A DNA stretch of 64,000 nucleotides from positions 3,720,001-3,784,000 of the forward strand of contig NZ_JADBGF010000001.1 in assembly GCF_014873495.1 (NCBI RefSeq), given 5' to 3'. Origin of the DNA: Streptomyces stelliscabiei (GTDB lineage Bacteria > Actinomycetota > Actinomycetes > Streptomycetales > Streptomycetaceae). Under the pieces are notes generated by a model, which saw only the letters and a list, made by a program, of their open reading frames with translations, did not search any database and was not told where the DNA came from. Of this stretch, positions 1-7,485 are shown piece after piece; the stretch's first letter is position 1, and each line of letters starts with the position of its first letter. Made by a program: the position numbers and the translations under genes.

Positions 1-120
1 GTCGGCCGTGTGCTGCCGGGCTGCGGCCAGTCGTGGTGTGTGGCGCCAGCGCATGCGACGGACGAGCCGATGCGTCGGGCAGACGCCATGTACCGGCGGA
101 TCTTCGGGCGGGCGGCCTGA
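1..120 (+). CDS. hypothetical protein, 5'-truncated by window edge
   Basis: An open frame runs from the first base to a TGA at 118-120 and gives the last 39 residues of a protein whose start is outside the window. It holds two Cys (in GCGQSWC) and ends in RIFGRAA. The next gene starts inside its stop codon (tgATG), so it is the upstream member of a coupled set of tiny genes. No family is recognised. Confidence 0.45.
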   Translation, partial: VGRVLPGCGQSWCVAPAHATDEPMRRADAMYRRIFGRAA

Positions 121-311
121 TGCCCGGCCCGTGGCGTGGCGGGATCGCTGTACGGCGGATGGACCGCGGCCAGGTAGCCGTCGCGGACTTCCTGTGCGCC
201 GTGTGCATGCATCACCGCCGGGTCACGGGCCGGGCCATGGTCGTCGACTTCCTCAACTCCTCCCCGATCGAAGCGCACCGGACGGTGTGCACCCGAAAGG
301 ACAACCCGTGA
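120..311 (+). CDS. small hypothetical protein
   Basis: A 63-residue product starting at the ATG that overlaps the preceding TGA and ending in the GTGA that starts the next gene. The middle reads FLCAVCMHHRRVTG, a CxxC followed by a His pair that could bind zinc. It is a typical coupled early-region small protein. No function can be assigned. Confidence 0.5.
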   Translation: MPGPWRGGIAVRRMDRGQVAVADFLCAVCMHHRRVTGRAMVVDFLNSSPIEAHRTVCTRKDNP

Positions 312-460
312 ACCGCTTCCTCCTCGGCCTGCTCCTCGGAGCGAGTGCCGCCCTCATCACCTGGGTGATCTCGTCCAGCCACCTGTGGACCGCCGTGATC
401 GGCCTCGTCGTCGCGGTCCTCGTCTGGTTCGGCGAGTTCCTCCTCGACGACCTCATCTGA
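308..460 (+). CDS. small membrane protein
   Basis: A 50-residue product starting at GTG 308, overlapping the previous stop by 4 bp. It has two hydrophobic segments, about residues 4-19 (FLLGLLLGASAALITW) and 27-43 (WTAVIGLVVAVLVWFG), with an acidic end (LLDDLI). It is probably an inner-membrane hairpin. Holins have this shape, but the lysis genes lie near 54-55 kb, so that role is unlikely here. Confidence 0.55.
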   Translation: MNRFLLGLLLGASAALITWVISSSHLWTAVIGLVVAVLVWFGEFLLDDLI

Positions 461-477
461 CCCGCCCCAACCACAGC

Positions 478-502
478 GCCCGCCGGGGGCTATCCGGCGG
501 GC
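478..502 (+). terminator. hairpin, possible terminator/attenuator
   Basis: A perfect 9-bp stem (GCCCGCCGG / CCGGCGGGC) with a 7-nt loop lies between the small membrane gene and the next start. No T-tract follows, as is usual in Streptomyces. Confidence 0.45.
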
Positions 503-522
503 ACCACCCCAAGGAGAACACC

Positions 523-972
523 GTGACTGACCGCCCGTACACCGACGAAGACCTCCGCACCGAAGCCGCCCGCCAGCACGTCGCCCTCACCGAGGACCCC
601 GACTTCATGGGCGTCGGCGAGCAGATGGAAGACGCTCCCGTCCCGTCGACCGAGGACGGCGACACGTCACTGACGTGGACGGAGCTCCTCGTCCCGCAGG
701 GCGCGGGGGCCAGCTACGAAGCGTTCGGCGAGGCACAGCGGCAGATCCACGACCTGATCAACGGCGCGGCCGACGTGTCCGAGTGGGCGATCAACCTCGG
801 CGCCGACGGGCTGGAGCCCAGCGACGAGCACCTGATCACCGTCAACGCCGACAACGGGGTCGAGCGGCCCATCGTCCGCATCCACTTCGCGTTCGAACCC
901 GGCATGCCCGAGGAGATGCGGACCGCGTTCGTGCAGGGCATCGGCCAGGCCCTCGACGCCCACCTGAGCTAA
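523..972 (+). CDS. hypothetical acidic phage protein
   Basis: A 149-residue product from GTG 523, with ribosome site AAGGAG ending 7 bp upstream. It is acidic and soluble-looking, with an N-terminal half rich in D/E/T and a C-terminal part (about 95-149) of mixed strands and helix ending GIGQALDAHLS. No transmembrane segment or motif is visible and no family is recognised. It sits in a run of co-oriented small early genes. Confidence 0.6.
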   Translation: MTDRPYTDEDLRTEAARQHVALTEDPDFMGVGEQMEDAPVPSTEDGDTSLTWTELLVPQGAGASYEAFGEAQRQIHDLINGAADVSEWAINLGADGLEPSDEHLITVNADNGVERPIVRIHFAFEPGMPEEMRTAFVQGIGQALDAHLS

Positions 973-1079
973 CCGACCGGCGGCTGCACCTCCCCCCAGC
1001 AGCCGCCACCGGGCCCGCTCCTCACCTCCCCCAACGAGGGGCGGGCCCGGACCACCAGCCACCACGAGAGGAGCCCTCG

Positions 1080-1289
1080 ATGAGGGACTACAAGCCCGGC
1101 ACCCAACTCACCGGCGACGTCCGTACCGCAGCCCGCGACAAGGCCGCCGAACTGTACGGGCAAGGCTGCACGATCCGCTCCGTCGCCCAGCAACTCGGCC
1201 GCTCCTACGGCGGCACACGCGTCCTCCTCCTCGAAGCCGGCGTCACCCTCCGCGGGCGCGGCGGCGGCATCCGGAAGGCGGCCGTCTGA
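1080..1289 (+). CDS. helix-turn-helix DNA-binding protein
   Basis: A 69-residue basic protein. Residues about 22-58 (TIRSVAQQLGRSY then VLLLEAGVTLRGRG) match the compact resolvase-type HTH seen in many short Streptomyces proteins, ending in the characteristic GVTLRGRGG. It probably binds DNA as a small regulator. The next gene starts within its stop codon (tgATG), so the two are translationally coupled. Confidence 0.7.
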   Translation: MRDYKPGTQLTGDVRTAARDKAAELYGQGCTIRSVAQQLGRSYGGTRVLLLEAGVTLRGRGGGIRKAAV

Positions 1290-1615
1290 TGGGCCTCTAC
1301 CACTCCGTGAACCTCGCGTACGGCTTCGAGATCCCCGCGAAGACCGACGTCAACGAGATCGACCGCGCACTACAGGGCCAGCCCTACAACCCCGACAGCG
1401 TCGGCTACATCGTCGTCGGCGACTGCGACCACCTGCTCCTCGCCACCCGGTGCACGCGCGTCGACGAGAACGAGTTCGTCCGCCTCAGCATCGACACCCT
1501 CGCACCGCCCGCCGAGCAGGCCGCGTGGGACACCGCCCTCCACCAGGCGGCCGTCAGCGTCGGCTGCCCGGACCACCCGGCGCCCGCCTGGCTGGTCATC
1601 CACAACTACCGCTGA
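1289..1615 (+). CDS. hypothetical protein
   Basis: A 108-residue protein starting at the ATG overlapping the stop of the HTH gene. It is mixed alpha/beta with no transmembrane segment or signal. Cys residues are present (GDCDH, TRCTR, GCPDH) but do not form a clear zinc motif. Last gene before a hairpin and a convergent regulator. No function is assigned. Confidence 0.55.
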   Translation: MGLYHSVNLAYGFEIPAKTDVNEIDRALQGQPYNPDSVGYIVVGDCDHLLLATRCTRVDENEFVRLSIDTLAPPAEQAAWDTALHQAAVSVGCPDHPAPAWLVIHNYR

Positions 1616-1625
1616 GCAACACGAA

Positions 1626-1650
1626 GGCCCCGCACGCACGGTGCGGGGCC
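1626..1650. terminator. bidirectional terminator hairpin
   Basis: A perfect 10-bp stem (GGCCCCGCAC / GTGCGGGGCC) with a 5-nt loop sits between the plus-strand gene ending at 1615 and the convergent regulator ending at 1668. It is well placed to end both transcripts. Confidence 0.7.
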
Positions 1651-1667
1651 AGGGAGGAGGAGGGGTG

Positions 1668-1910
1668 TCAGGACTCGGCGATGTTGCGGGCGGCGTTGGC
1701 GTCACGGGCGCGCTTCGGATCGGGCGCGATCTTCGCAACCCACTCACGGGTCATGCCGGACCAGCGGGCCATGTCGGACGGCCCGACGCCTTGAGCGCGC
1801 CAGGTCACGAACAGCTCGCGCAGCGCGGCGTCGTCCCGCTCGAAGGCGGCCTTCGACTTCTCGCGCTTACGGGTGGCTTCCCGGATCTGGGTCTCGGCAT
1901 CGCTGGTCAT
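1668..1910 (-). CDS. small HTH regulator
   Basis: An 80-residue protein read leftward from ATG 1910; an in-frame ATG at 1919 would add three residues. The N-terminal half is a basic, charged helix. Residues about 45-66 (GPSDMARWSGMTREWVAKI) form a sigma-region-4-like helix-turn-helix. It is divergent from the nuclease-like gene at 2001, and the intergenic region holds three GGTCGCG copies that could be its operator. It is probably a local repressor or activator. Confidence 0.6.
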   Translation of the reverse strand: MTSDAETQIREATRKREKSKAAFERDDAALRELFVTWRAQGVGPSDMARWSGMTREWVAKIAPDPKRARDANAARNIAES

Positions 1911-1937
1911 GACCCTCATGGTGGCACAGCTTGTCAC

Positions 1938-1983
1938 GGTCGCGCTACGCGTCCGCGCTATGGGGTCGCGAAGCGCGGTCGCG
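1938..1983. promoter_or_regulatory. repeated GGTCGCG in a divergent control region
   Basis: GGTCGCG occurs at 1938-1944, 1964-1970 and 1977-1983 between the divergent genes starting at 1910 and 2001. The last two copies extend to GGTCGCGAA. A possible -10 (TATTCT) lies about 1990-1995. Plausible operator for the adjacent HTH protein. Confidence 0.4.
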
Positions 1984-2000
1984 AACGGTATTCTCGTCTC

Positions 2001-2573
2001 ATGAGTAACAGCGAACGGCGATCGGCCGTCCGGATTGCCGACGGAAAGATCACGATGGCCTACTCGACGGAAGCCGACGCACGCACCGCTTTCCGCCAGC
2101 TGGCCGAGGCGTACGGCTGGCTCGCCCGGGAGGAAGTGGTCATCCCCGGGTGGGGGCGCATCGATCTCGTACTGCGGTCCACCGAAGCCGCTAGCCCGGT
2201 TCTCATCGAACTGAAGAAGGAGCTGAAGAAGCCCTCGGAGATCCGCAAGGCGTTCCAGCAGGCAGACGGTTACGGCCGATGGTGGGCTCTCCACAAGGAC
2301 GAGAGCGTCACCAGTCTTCTCGTGGGCATGGAGTGCGACTGGGCGCAGGTGCAGCCGGTCGCAGATGCCTACCCGCAGGTCAAATCTCTCTCCGGCGCAG
2401 GGTTCATGACGAACCTCTTCAACTGGCGTCTAGACCCGGGTACGCGCGCGCCACGTGCCCGCGAACGCCTGGCCTCTCTGGAAGCGCTCCTCGCCATCCA
2501 CCGCCTCGCTGTGGAGGAGATGGACACCGAATCCACTCAAAGCCCTTATCCCACGGAGACGGACAGTGTCTGA
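2001..2573 (+). CDS. PD-(D/E)XK nuclease-like protein
   Basis: A 190-residue protein. Residues about 43-73 read REEVVIPGWGRIDLVLRS, then LIELKKELKK: an acidic residue, a beta hairpin with Asp (D55) and an E70-x-K72 strand followed by a basic helix. This is the layout of the PD-(D/E)XK nuclease fold. The rest is helical and basic. It is divergent from the small HTH gene and overlaps the next gene by 8 bp, so three DNA-acting proteins are co-expressed. A role in phage DNA processing or in exclusion of other DNA is possible; substrate and activity are unknown. Confidence 0.55.
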   Translation: MSNSERRSAVRIADGKITMAYSTEADARTAFRQLAEAYGWLAREEVVIPGWGRIDLVLRSTEAASPVLIELKKELKKPSEIRKAFQQADGYGRWWALHKDESVTSLLVGMECDWAQVQPVADAYPQVKSLSGAGFMTNLFNWRLDPGTRAPRARERLASLEALLAIHRLAVEEMDTESTQSPYPTETDSV

Positions 2574-3366
2574 AGAAATCACCCGCTTGATGACGGAAGC
2601 AGAGGCGCATGCATCCGTAGACCGCACGAAGCGCAGTCTGCAAGACGCCGCAGATGAACTCGTTCGGCAGATCAACGGCCGCGCGTGGATCGCGCTGGGA
2701 TATCAATCGTGGGACGACATGCGGGAGGCCGTCTATGGCGGCGCAGCCATCATCGTTCCGCGTGCGGATCGTCCCGAGCTGACCGCTCAACTGGCCGCTG
2801 GCGGTCTCAGTCAGACCCAGATCAGCGAGACGCTGGGCGTCTCTCAAGCCACCATTTCGGGCGACCTGCAACGCGTTATCAACTCTGATAACGCGAGCGT
2901 CCCCGCCACCCGGATCGACTCCATGGGGCGAGAGCAGGTGCGCACCAAGCCGCGCACGACGCCCCCCGCCGAGTCTGACCCACCGTCGGACGAGGACCTC
3001 CTCGACGGCCGCGAGTGGACGGGCGCCGCAAACCCCAGCCTCGAACCCGCCCGGCCTGAGCCGCCGAAGCCGAAGCGCCGCCCGCTCCCCGAGGCGTTCA
3101 CCGACGCCACCCATGACTTCGTCCGCATCGCGGAGCGCTTCGACCGCCTGCGCCAGGACGACCGGTTCACCCGCAACCGGCACCAGACCCACCACCGGGC
3201 CTCCGACATCGTCCGGGCCCTGGACTCCATCGCCCAGTTCGCCGCCGACATGGATCTCCCGGCGGCCGAGACAAGCGAGGAGGCCCGCCGCTGGTGGGCG
3301 ACGAGCCTCCACAACATCTCCGACGCCCTCACCGGCGTCGCCAACTCCCTCGAACAGGAGAAGTAA
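2566..3366 (+). CDS. HTH DNA-binding protein with long disordered linker
   Basis: A 266-residue protein from GTG 2566, overlapping the previous gene by 8 bp. It has an N-terminal helical part (GRAWIALGYQSWDD), an HTH at about 83-103 (LSQTQISETLGVSQATIS) of the kind found in plasmid partition and replication regulators, a Pro/Glu-rich linker (about 120-175) and a C-terminal helical domain. The next gene, a ParB/DGQHR-like protein, starts in its stop codon. The pair resembles a partition-like or regulatory unit, but no ParA is present. Confidence 0.6.
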   Translation: MSEEITRLMTEAEAHASVDRTKRSLQDAADELVRQINGRAWIALGYQSWDDMREAVYGGAAIIVPRADRPELTAQLAAGGLSQTQISETLGVSQATISGDLQRVINSDNASVPATRIDSMGREQVRTKPRTTPPAESDPPSDEDLLDGREWTGAANPSLEPARPEPPKPKRRPLPEAFTDATHDFVRIAERFDRLRQDDRFTRNRHQTHHRASDIVRALDSIAQFAADMDLPAAETSEEARRWWATSLHNISDALTGVANSLEQEK

Positions 3367-4247
3367 TGACCAGCTCCATCGTACCCATGACCGGCCAGGA
3401 CGGCCCGGTCTACACCGTCGTCGACATCACCCCCGACCTCGCCAAGGACTGGCTCGGACAGAACATCCACAACCGCAACCTCCGCGAGCGCGTCGTCAAC
3501 GGCTACGCCGCCGACATGCGCGACGGGAACTGGGTCGAGGACGGACAGAGCATCAAGTTCGCCAAGGGCAACACCGTCCTCCTCGACGAACCCCCGATCG
3601 TCGGCGGCGCACTCCTCGACGGCCAGCACCGTCTCAGCGCGGTCGTCGCAGCCGACACCACCGTCCGCATGCTCGTCGTCACGAACCTGTCCGACAGCAC
3701 GCAGGAAACCATGGACACCGGCGCCAAGCGCGTCCTCGGCGACGTCCTCAAGCTCCGCGGGGAAGAGCGCTACGTGCCCCTGGCGGCCATCCTCCTCCGC
3801 GTCTACCTGTGGGAGGTGCAGGGCCAGCGGCGCAGCATGAAGGCGAACAACGCCCGCCCCACCCACCGCCAGCTCCTCCAGTTCCTCGAAGAGCACCCCG
3901 AGCTGCGGCGCTCCGCCGAGATCGGCAGCCGGGTCAGGACCGCCATCCCGCTGTCGGCCAGTTCTGGCGGCCTGTGCCACTGGCTGTTCAGCCGGATCGA
4001 CCAGAGCGACTCGGCGTTCTTCTTCGCCCGCCTCGTCGACCACGCCGGCCTCGTGCCCGGCGATCCGATCTACGCCCTCCGGCGCGTGATCGAGAACTTC
4101 GCCAAGGACAAGGGCCGCGTCGGCGAGGAGCACCTCACCGCCCTCGCCATCAAGGCGTGGAACGCCTACCGCGACGGCCGCCAGGTCCAACTCCTGACGT
4201 ACAAGCCGGGCGGCGCCACCCCCGAGGCGTACCCCGAGCCCAAGTAG
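3366..4247 (+). CDS. ParB-like / DGQHR-motif protein
   Basis: A 293-residue protein with an N-terminal ParB/sulfiredoxin-like domain. Residues 19-50 carry the typical DITPDLAKDWL then RERVVNGYAADM pattern, and D85-G-Q-H-R89 is the hallmark motif shared by ParB-type nucleases and DndB-like proteins. The remainder is helical. Members of this wide group bind or nick DNA or bind nucleotides (established), but which applies here cannot be read from sequence. It is coupled to the HTH gene (taATG) and followed by a hairpin. Confidence 0.6.
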   Translation: MTSSIVPMTGQDGPVYTVVDITPDLAKDWLGQNIHNRNLRERVVNGYAADMRDGNWVEDGQSIKFAKGNTVLLDEPPIVGGALLDGQHRLSAVVAADTTVRMLVVTNLSDSTQETMDTGAKRVLGDVLKLRGEERYVPLAAILLRVYLWEVQGQRRSMKANNARPTHRQLLQFLEEHPELRRSAEIGSRVRTAIPLSASSGGLCHWLFSRIDQSDSAFFFARLVDHAGLVPGDPIYALRRVIENFAKDKGRVGEEHLTALAIKAWNAYRDGRQVQLLTYKPGGATPEAYPEPK

Positions 4248-4255
4248 CCGCACCC

Positions 4256-4282
4256 GCGGGGCCGTCCACGCGGCGGCCCCGC
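4256..4282 (+). terminator. hairpin terminator
   Basis: A 9-bp stem (GCGGGGCCG / CGGCCCCGC) with a 9-nt loop directly after the ParB-like gene and before the replication gene. Confidence 0.55.
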
Positions 4283-4319
4283 TTCCCTCCCTGATCAGTA
4301 CGGACGAGAGAAGCACTTC

Positions 4320-5300
4320 ATGGCCTGGTTCGCCCTCGATGACGGGTTCGACACGCACCCCAAGGTGCGCAAGGCGGGCAACGCTGCCGTCGGCCTCTTC
4401 GTGCGCCTCGGCGTCCACGCGACCAGGCACCTCACCGAAGGGCACCTCGACGGCGACATCGTCCGCAGCTACGGCACCGGACCCAACATCAAAAAGCTCG
4501 TCGCCGTCGGCATGCTCCACGGCCACGGCCACGACTGCATGCGCTGCCCGCAGCCGGCCGACGGCGACTTCGTCATCCACGACTACCTCGACTACAACAA
4601 GTCCCGCGCGCAGATCGAGGCCTCCCGTGAAGCGGCCCGGAAGCGGCAGAACCGGGGTCGGGAAACGGCCCGCGCGAACCGGAATGCACGCGATTCCGAG
4701 CGCGTTTCGAGCCCGATTCGGAGCCGAAACGGATCCGATTCCGCTCCGAATCGTGAACGAAATGACCCCCTGTTTGATGATGAACCCGCAGGTCACGACG
4801 ACATGTCACGGCGTGACACCCATGAGGGTGTCACGGTTGTCCCCTCCCCTCCCCTCCCCTCCCATAACTACGACGTGGCTGATGTAGGTGGGGGAACTAC
4901 CGGTAGTAGGGCCGCTGATCTTGACGCTCACGCGCCCACACCGATCGAGATCGACGGCTTCCAGCTGACCGACGCCATGCGCCGCTGGGCCAAGCGCGAC
5001 GGCTACTCAGACCTCGTCGACATCGACCACGCCACCGCCCAGTTCGTCTCGCACTACCGCTCCACGGCCGCCCGCCGCTCCTCGTGGCCGGACGCCTGGC
5101 AGAAGTGGATCCGCGACGACGCCAAGCGCGCCACCGAACGCGGCACCCGCACCCAGCAGGGCGCATTCCTCGTCGCCCTCCCCGGCGGAGGACAAGCACC
5201 ACCACGCCCCTCCACCACCGACGCCCGCGTCCAAGCCGCCCTCGACCTCGGCCGGCAGATGCAAGCCGAATACGACGCCGCCCACAAGGAGGCCCAGTGA
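4320..5300 (+). CDS. phage replication initiator-like protein
   Basis: A 326-residue protein with the architecture of O-type initiators. The N-terminal winged-helix-like region (about 1-95, beginning MAWFALDDGFDTHPKV) resembles the conserved N-terminus of actinophage replication proteins. A basic, Arg/Asn/Ser-rich disordered linker follows (about 100-195), then a C-terminal helical domain (about 205-326, with RWAKRDGYSD and WPDAWQKWIRDDAKR). The DNA encoding the linker contains iterons, nested inverted repeats and a pyrimidine tract, as in the lambda O gene, where the origin is internal. The next gene starts in its stop codon (GTGA) and may be a partner. No polymerase, helicase or primase was seen nearby, so host replication proteins are probably recruited. 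Confidence 0.6.
   Translation: MAWFALDDGFDTHPKVRKAGNAAVGLFVRLGVHATRHLTEGHLDGDIVRSYGTGPNIKKLVAVGMLHGHGHDCMRCPQPADGDFVIHDYLDYNKSRAQIEASREAARKRQNRGRETARANRNARDSERVSSPIRSRNGSDSAPNRERNDPLFDDEPAGHDDMSRRDTHEGVTVVPSPPLPSHNYDVADVGGGTTGSRAADLDAHAPTPIEIDGFQLTDAMRRWAKRDGYSDLVDIDHATAQFVSHYRSTAARRSSWPDAWQKWIRDDAKRATERGTRTQQGAFLVALPGGGQAPPRPSTTDARVQAALDLGRQMQAEYDAAHKEAQ
4691..4863. other. putative origin of replication inside the initiator gene
   Basis: Four copies of CGATTCSGAG-like sequence lie at 4691-4700, 4714-4723, 4736-4745 and (inverted) 4744-4753; copies two and four match exactly in opposite orientation. GTTTCG at 4704-4709 pairs with CGAAAC at 4725-4730. Next come the palindrome TGTCACGGCGTGACA (4804-4818) and a 9-bp stem, CGTGACACC/GGTGTCACG, at 4812-4835. 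CCCCT then repeats four times (4841-4860), followed by a less GC-rich stretch. Iterons, inverted repeats and a pyrimidine tract together suggest an origin; function is inferred. Confidence 0.5.
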
Positions 5301-6028
5301 TCACCTTCGAAGACGCCTCAACACTCCTCGGCCTCGCTGCTGCTCGCGACCAGCGCACCGTCGGCCGCGCCGATGTCCTCGCCTGGCACGCCGACCTCAC
5401 CGCCGCAGGCCTCACCCGCAACGATGCTGAGGCCGCGCTGACGGTCTTCTACCAGGAGATGGCCAGCCGCCAGCCGAAGGACCGCTACCGGGTCACCGCC
5501 GTCGACTTGATCGACATCGCCAAGCGGGCCCGCCGCGAACGCGTCGCCAACCTCCGCTACGACGGCGACCCCGACGAAACCCCCGCCCAGTACCTTGCCC
5601 GGCTCCGCGCCCGCACCGCCGCCCTCGCCGACGGCCGCATCGGACCGGACACCGGACTCCGTGCCCTCAACCCCGGCACCCCCGACCCGCGACTGCTCCG
5701 CGAACTCACCGCCATCGGCCGCGACGTACCCGACGACGACACCGCTGGAAGCCGGCGGCCGGTACGCGTCGGCCCGCTCACCGTCGCCTGCCCCGCCTGC
5801 CTGGCACCCCTCGGACGGCACTGCCGCACCAACGGCCACCCCCGCACCGTCCCCCACGCCGCCCGCCGCCGAGCCGCACGCGACGCCCACGAACTGCCCC
5901 GCGAAGACACCGCCCAGATCGCCGCCCGCAAAGAAGCCGCAGCCGCCTACCTCGGCCAGCTACCTCCTGAGGAGCGTGCCGAGCTGGAGGAGTTCAAGAG
6001 CCAGATCCGGAAGACGGACGCCCCGTGA
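5297..6028 (+). CDS. zinc-binding phage protein, probable replication accessory
   Basis: A 243-residue protein whose GTG start overlaps the initiator stop. The N-terminal helical domain (about 1-75) resembles a small DNA-replication accessory fold. The C-terminal part holds CPACLAPLGRHCRTNGHPRTVPHAARR (about 165-190), the Cys/His zinc finger common in Streptomyces and phage proteins (CPxC...C...H...PH). A helical tail ends the protein. Position straight after the initiator suggests helper or loader work; this is inference. Confidence 0.55.
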   Translation: MITFEDASTLLGLAAARDQRTVGRADVLAWHADLTAAGLTRNDAEAALTVFYQEMASRQPKDRYRVTAVDLIDIAKRARRERVANLRYDGDPDETPAQYLARLRARTAALADGRIGPDTGLRALNPGTPDPRLLRELTAIGRDVPDDDTAGSRRPVRVGPLTVACPACLAPLGRHCRTNGHPRTVPHAARRRAARDAHELPREDTAQIAARKEAAAAYLGQLPPEERAELEEFKSQIRKTDAP

Positions 6029-6192
6029 CCGACAAGCCGCCCGCCTGGTCCATCCGCTGCCCGTGGTGTCAGGCCCCTCCCGGCGCCCGCTGCACCAGCC
6101 CCCGCGGCCGGCGCCTCGCCATCGAATCCCACGACGCACGACTCCAAGCCCACACCGCCCGCACCGCCGCCGAGAACAGGACCAGCCCATGA
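6025..6192 (+). CDS. small zinc-finger protein
   Basis: A 55-residue protein from GTG 6025 (4-bp overlap upstream). It is almost wholly one zinc finger, CPWCQAPPGARCTSPRGRR then ESHDAR, the same CxxC...C...H type found at the end of the preceding protein. It probably binds nucleic acid or bridges proteins. The next gene starts within its stop (atgA). Confidence 0.6.
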   Translation: MTDKPPAWSIRCPWCQAPPGARCTSPRGRRLAIESHDARLQAHTARTAAENRTSP

Positions 6193-6416
6193 CTGCCGAC
6201 TTCTACGAGCCCGGCCACACCTATGCCAAGAGCCACGGGTGGAAGTTCCGCGTCGACATGATCACCACCCACCCGGCCGACGGTGAACGCACCGCGCTCG
6301 GCTGGCGCTTCTTCCGCGACGAGTGGGAGCCCTACGAGTACGGCGAGGGCGACTGGTCGATCCACCAGGCCACCGGCGGCTTCACGGAGATCACGAAGAC
6401 GGAGGCCGACCGGTGA
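6189..6416 (+). CDS. hypothetical protein
   Basis: A 75-residue protein rich in aromatic and charged residues (WRFFRDEWEPYEYGEGDW), compact and probably all-beta. It is coupled to both neighbours by 4-bp overlaps. Similar short proteins occur in Streptomyces phages and plasmids, but no function is known to me. Confidence 0.55.
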   Translation: MTADFYEPGHTYAKSHGWKFRVDMITTHPADGERTALGWRFFRDEWEPYEYGEGDWSIHQATGGFTEITKTEADR

Positions 6417-6697
6417 CCGCCTTCAAGCCGCACCCCGCCGTCCACGCCCCGTGGATGTTCATGTGCGCCATGGACGACCCCGACGCCGTCATCATCTCGT
6501 TCGCCGAAAACCCGGGCGCCCAGATCGCGAGCGCCCTCCTCGAAGACGTCGGCGACTGGCACCACGCGATCAAGAACCTTCAGCGGACCAACGTCCCCGA
6601 AGGCGTCGTCACCGCCCTGGACGCCTTCCACGACGCCGTCTGCGGCTGGGTCGAGTGGAACGAACAGGCGGCCAAGCGGACGGAGCCCAAGCCGTGA
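6413..6697 (+). CDS. hypothetical protein
   Basis: A 94-residue acidic protein from GTG 6413, mostly helical, with Met- and Trp-containing segments (APWMFMCAMDDPDAV). It overlaps both neighbours by 4 bp. No motif or family is recognised. Confidence 0.55.
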   Translation: MTAFKPHPAVHAPWMFMCAMDDPDAVIISFAENPGAQIASALLEDVGDWHHAIKNLQRTNVPEGVVTALDAFHDAVCGWVEWNEQAAKRTEPKP

Positions 6698-6897
6698 CCC
6701 CGCTGGAGCGGCTCCTCGCCGAAGACATCCCCACCCGACCGCCACCCGCCCCGTCCACGCCCAGGACAAGCACCGGCCGCCGGCCATGGACCCCCGCCGA
6801 GCAAGACGCCCACTGGCAGGCCCTCTGCGACGCCGTCGGCGCCCCGGACACCCAACGCCCCGCCCTCCGCCTCATACGACCCGCACAAGCCGCTTGA
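6694..6897 (+). CDS. small hypothetical protein
   Basis: A 67-residue protein from GTG 6694, with a Pro-rich N-terminal half and a short helix (PAEQDAHWQALCDAVG). It ends the coupled run that began with the replication gene. No function is recognised. Confidence 0.5.
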   Translation: MTPLERLLAEDIPTRPPPAPSTPRTSTGRRPWTPAEQDAHWQALCDAVGAPDTQRPALRLIRPAQAA

Positions 6898-6956
6898 CCT
6901 GTTGTGCACCCCGACCGCCAGACAACCAGCACAAACACCACGAAAGGACCCGCGTC

Positions 6957-7400
6957 GTGACCATGAACGACGACCTCAACCGCATCGGCTACCAGATGCT
7001 CAGCCGACGCGTCCACGCCGCCGAAGCCGTCGCCTGGCAAGCCCTCAACATCACACCCCTCGACGACGAGACCGCCGCCCAGGTACTCGCCCGCATCCGG
7101 TACGTCGCCGAGCGGGACCACCCCGAACTGCTGCTGCGCTTCGAGCACTCCCGCATCGAGATCTACACGGTCGCCGACGACTGCGGATGCGACGAGAACG
7201 CCGAGGACTACGACAGCGACCACGGCGAGAGCGACGACGACGGCCGCTACCTCTGCTCGAAGAAGTTCCACGGCCACGTCTGCGGCGACTGCGAGAACGA
7301 AGACGGCGACGGACCCTCCTGGCGCCCGGACCGCTACGAGTGGCCGTGCCCGACCGTCGCCGCGATCGACCGCCGCACCACCAACCAGCCCGCCGCCTGA
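6957..7400 (+). CDS. acidic Cys-rich hypothetical protein
   Basis: A 147-residue protein; GTG 6957 has ribosome site GAAAGGA 8 bp upstream. The N-terminal half is helical. The C-terminal half is very acidic (YDSDHGESDDDG) with Cys at CGCDE, LCSKK, HVCGDCEN and CPTV, suggesting zinc binding. The closing PCPTV resembles an element in the protein at 8755-9516. No family assignment. Confidence 0.55.
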   Translation: MTMNDDLNRIGYQMLSRRVHAAEAVAWQALNITPLDDETAAQVLARIRYVAERDHPELLLRFEHSRIEIYTVADDCGCDENAEDYDSDHGESDDDGRYLCSKKFHGHVCGDCENEDGDGPSWRPDRYEWPCPTVAAIDRRTTNQPAA

Positions 7401-7485
7401 CCCGCAACTGATCACCACCGCGCGACCACCCGGATACCCCGCCGTCTAGCCGTCGCGCGTTGAACCCCGCCTAAGGAGCCACACC

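Noticed and set aside
308..460. Holin
   Set aside because: Topology fits, but the gene is in the early region far from endolysin, and two better candidates follow the endolysin gene.
2844..4796. 650-residue open frame on the minus strand
   Set aside because: It is antisense to three well-supported genes (HTH, DGQHR, initiator) and reflects high G+C third positions; composition is Val/Gly/Asp-rich without motifs.
4841..4863. CCCCT tandem tract as a CRISPR or microsatellite
   Set aside because: Units are too short and have no spacers; it is better explained as part of the putative origin.
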